A program made the translations under genes and the position numbers. The notes under the pieces were generated by a model. That model did not search any database. It worked only from the letters and a program-made list of their open reading frames with translations, and was not told the origin of the DNA. Below are positions 32,019 to 32,051 of a stretch of 32,051 nucleotides of DNA, piece by piece (the first letter of the stretch is position 1; each line of letters opens with the position of its first letter). This DNA is from Schoenoplectus triqueter. Its lineage: Eukaryota; Streptophyta; Magnoliopsida; Poales; Cyperaceae. Location of the stretch: positions 1 to 32,051 of the forward strand of contig CAXKVV010001842.1 in assembly GCA_964058805.1 (NCBI GenBank). The letters run 5' to 3'.

Positions 32019-32051
32019 TAAAGATACCGTGAGCTTAAGATCACGGAGGCC
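32018..32051. mobile_element. Start of another copy of the same MITE, cut by window edge
   Basis: gtaaagataccgtgagctta and catcacggaggcc-like sequence repeat the left terminus of the element at 31589. The two lie head to tail, separated by about 27 bases of TA and GA dinucleotides. Confidence 0.75.

Overview
This is a stretch of plant nuclear DNA, most likely from a dicot. It is strongly AT-rich, its genes carry GT-AG introns, and it holds a plant-type tRNA-Pro, a plant SH3P-type gene, a class A GATA factor and many plant DNA-transposon families. I cannot name the species from the sequence.

Layout. 1-1090 is a run of young tandem duplications (59-, 116- and 200-bp units). 2768-3534 holds the last four exons of an SH3 domain-containing protein (SH3P2-like). 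The exons encoding its N-terminal BAR region are not in the window. A 229-bp MITE with a perfect 8-bp target duplication lies just upstream of these exons. 4436-5656 holds a hAT-type MITE, a 199-bp MITE and a tRNA-Pro(CGG) on the minus strand. 5657-12970 is mostly intergenic, with a 126-bp tandem duplication, a Mutator-type MITE (10416-10814) and a hAT-type element (11289-12181) nested in an older repeat.

The most interesting unit is 12987-17290, a 4.3-kb Mutator-like element. It has a perfect 9-bp target duplication, long terminal inverted repeats carrying GC-rich palindromic boxes, and a TATA box inside each end pointing inward. The left end faces a multi-exon plant mobile domain (PMD, MAIN-LIKE type) gene broken by at least three stops. 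The right end faces, on the opposite strand, a decayed N-terminal piece of a MULE transposase. The two converge and touch at about 16232-16242, and the catalytic part of the transposase is gone. The element is therefore non-autonomous.

17300-24480 is largely featureless AT-rich DNA, with one GC-richer island, two long C tracts and one strong hairpin. 24484-25577 (minus) is a complete two-exon GATA zinc-finger transcription factor of 330 residues, with a likely spliced 5' leader and promoter to its right. 27944-32051 is a dense MITE cluster that includes a hAT-like element inserted into the end of a Mutator-type MITE, and head-to-tail copies of a long fold-back MITE that runs off the window edge.

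The two host genes and the tRNA show no functional link. The PMD gene and the transposase remnant belong to one mobile element.
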